From Pseudomonadota bacterium (lineage in GTDB: Bacteria; Desulfobacterota; Desulfobacteria; Desulfobacterales; Desulfobacteraceae): a DNA stretch of 64,000 bases. The notes below the pieces were generated by a model. That model ran no database searches, was not told where the DNA came from, and saw only the letters and a list, made by a program, of their open reading frames with translations. The translations under genes and the position numbers were made by a program. The stretch is from the NCBI GenBank assembly GCA_018821535.1, contig JAHJLV010000053.1:124001-188000 (forward strand), given 5' to 3'. Shown here piece after piece: positions 63,087 through 64,000 of this stretch (position 1 is its first letter; every line of letters starts with the position of its first letter).

Positions 63087-64000
63087 TTAAACCGGGAGGT
63101 GTTTTTCTGATTTATGAAGGGTTTTAAGGAATCTGTTTTTGGAAACCACGCCCCTGAATATATTGTTTTCATCCACCACGGGTACGGGCCATGGCCTGGA
63201 TGCAACTTCCGGCAGGATGTCCTGCATATTGTCATGGGTCATGGCCGTATGAACATCTGGCAAAAAACATGTGTCAATGGGTTCTCCGGTTCTGTTATCC
63301 TCGACGGCCTGCTGAAGGGAATCAACAGATACAATGCCCAGAAACTGATGTCTGGAATTCAGGACATACCCGTGATTAAAATCTTTGGCATTTAACAGCT
63401 CCAGCGTTGCACGGATTCCGCCCTTTCTGGTTTTGACAATGGTCGGATGGGTGTTTGTGACAATTTCACCAGCTGAAATCACATTGGTAGGATCCACCCC
63501 CCTGAAAAAGGCCCGGACATAATCATCTGCCGGATTCTGCAGGATTTCTTCGGGTGTGCCCACCTGAACTACCCGTCCGCCTTCCATTATGGCAATCCGG
63601 TCGCCGATCCGTAAGGCTTCATCCAGATCGTGAGAAATAAAGACAATGGTTCGGTCACTGTTTTCCTGGAGGGTTAACAGTTCATCCTGCATTTCCGTCC
63701 GGATCAGCGGATCCAAAGCAGAAAACGCCTCATCCATCAGGATAATATCCGGATCCACAGCCAGTCCTCTGGCAAGCCCGACCCGCTGCTGCATGCCACC
63801 GCTGAGCTGCTTGGGATAGTGACCTTCCCATCCCTGGAGCCCGACCTGGCTCAGTGCATCCCTGGCCCGTTCTTCTCTTTTGCCCTTGCTTTCACCGGCC
63901 AGCGCCAGGCCAAATGCTGCATTTTCCAGAACCGTGAGGTGGGGCATCAGTGCAAAAGACTGAAAAACCATGCTCATATTTTTTAATCTGAACTGTACAA
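63087..64000 (-). CDS. proV: Glycine betaine/proline ABC transporter ATPase, N-terminus cut by window edge
   Basis: Partial: the frame runs open to the window edge (residues before the MSMVFQSFALMPH block read VQFRLKN), so the Walker A region is outside. Seen: Q-loop (MVFQSFALMPH), ABC signature KQLSGGMQQRVGLARGL, Walker B IILMDEAFSALD, and the H-loop in FISHDLDEAL. A C-terminal CBS-domain pair (about the last 120 residues) matches osmosensing ProV/OpuAA. It is the first gene of the operon. Confidence 0.93.
   Translation of the reverse strand, partial: VQFRLKNMSMVFQSFALMPHLTVLENAAFGLALAGESKGKREERARDALSQVGLQGWEGHYPKQLSGGMQQRVGLARGLAVDPDIILMDEAFSALDPLIRTEMQDELLTLQENSDRTIVFISHDLDEALRIGDRIAIMEGGRVVQVGTPEEILQNPADDYVRAFFRGVDPTNVISAGEIVTNTHPTIVKTRKGGIRATLELLNAKDFNHGYVLNSRHQFLGIVSVDSLQQAVEDNRTGEPIDTCFLPDVHTAMTHDNMQDILPEVASRPWPVPVVDENNIFRGVVSKNRFLKTLHKSEKHLPV

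Overview
The window reads as a chromosomal segment of a strictly anaerobic, sulfate-reducing Desulfobacterota bacterium, most like the Desulfobacteraceae (Desulfobacter/Desulfobacula type). The evidence is the Tmc transmembrane redox complex with a type II tetraheme cytochrome c3, a periplasmic [NiFeSe] hydrogenase, electron-bifurcating NfnAB, menaquinone (not ubiquinone) type biosynthesis, and a large two-component signalling repertoire. Genus-level placement is inference. No rRNA, tRNA, CRISPR array or insertion sequence was recognised. The right edge cuts through proV.

Layout. 0-5.3 kb is housekeeping: nadB, menG/ubiE, dnaJ, queD and a thiolase. 5.3-10.0 kb is a minus-strand run: a retropepsin-like protein, a 7TM protein with an inactive transglutaminase domain, a RimK-related ATP-grasp ligase, then a KDPG/KHG aldolase and a DRE-TIM aldolase. 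10.1-10.5 kb holds a decayed alpha/beta-hydrolase (lipase) gene, followed by a methyltransferase. 11.6-18.2 kb is a plus-strand block of four exported proteins: a beta/gamma-crystallin-like protein, two proteins sharing an unrecognised Cys...HYNWC module, and a secreted agmatine/peptidyl-arginine-deiminase family enzyme. 18.3-27.6 kb is centred on hydrogen metabolism: tmk, DUF3842, cooT (nickel), hysB, hysA, the maturation protease, and a convergent hypC-F-D-E operon. The hysA reading frame continues through an in-frame UGA read as selenocysteine, so a naive call truncates it just before its last metal ligands. 27.8-37.8 kb holds nfnAB, a second thiolase, an MCP, an FKBP isomerase, a flavodoxin-like protein, GTP-dependent PEP carboxykinase and a PHP phosphoesterase.

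37.9-52.5 kb is a signalling island of seven genes in two convergent blocks. The plus strand has an NMT1/THI5-sensor hybrid kinase, a REC-HDOD protein, a second hybrid kinase with degenerate receivers and an Hpt domain, and a REC-kinase. The minus strand has a REC-coiled-coil protein followed by two large proteins that join a receiver domain to a FapA/DUF342 beta-helix; the receiver of one has lost its catalytic residues. At 52.9-55.0 kb a MerR-type HTH is fused to half of a SLOG/molybdenum-carrier-like fold, followed by a membrane coiled-coil protein and a DUF3786 protein. 55.0-61.0 kb holds ccdA and the operon response regulator-tmcD-tmcC-tmcB-tmcA-usp. The right end is a glycine-betaine/proline ABC transporter (proV-proW-proX).

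How the genes fit together: periplasmic H2 oxidation by HysAB would reduce c-type cytochromes such as TmcA, and the Tmc complex would pass electrons across the membrane towards sulfate reduction. NfnAB balances ferredoxin, NADH and NADPH. CooT and HypCDEF mature the Ni site. HypA/HypB and the Sec machinery (SelA-D) are not in the window and must be encoded elsewhere.
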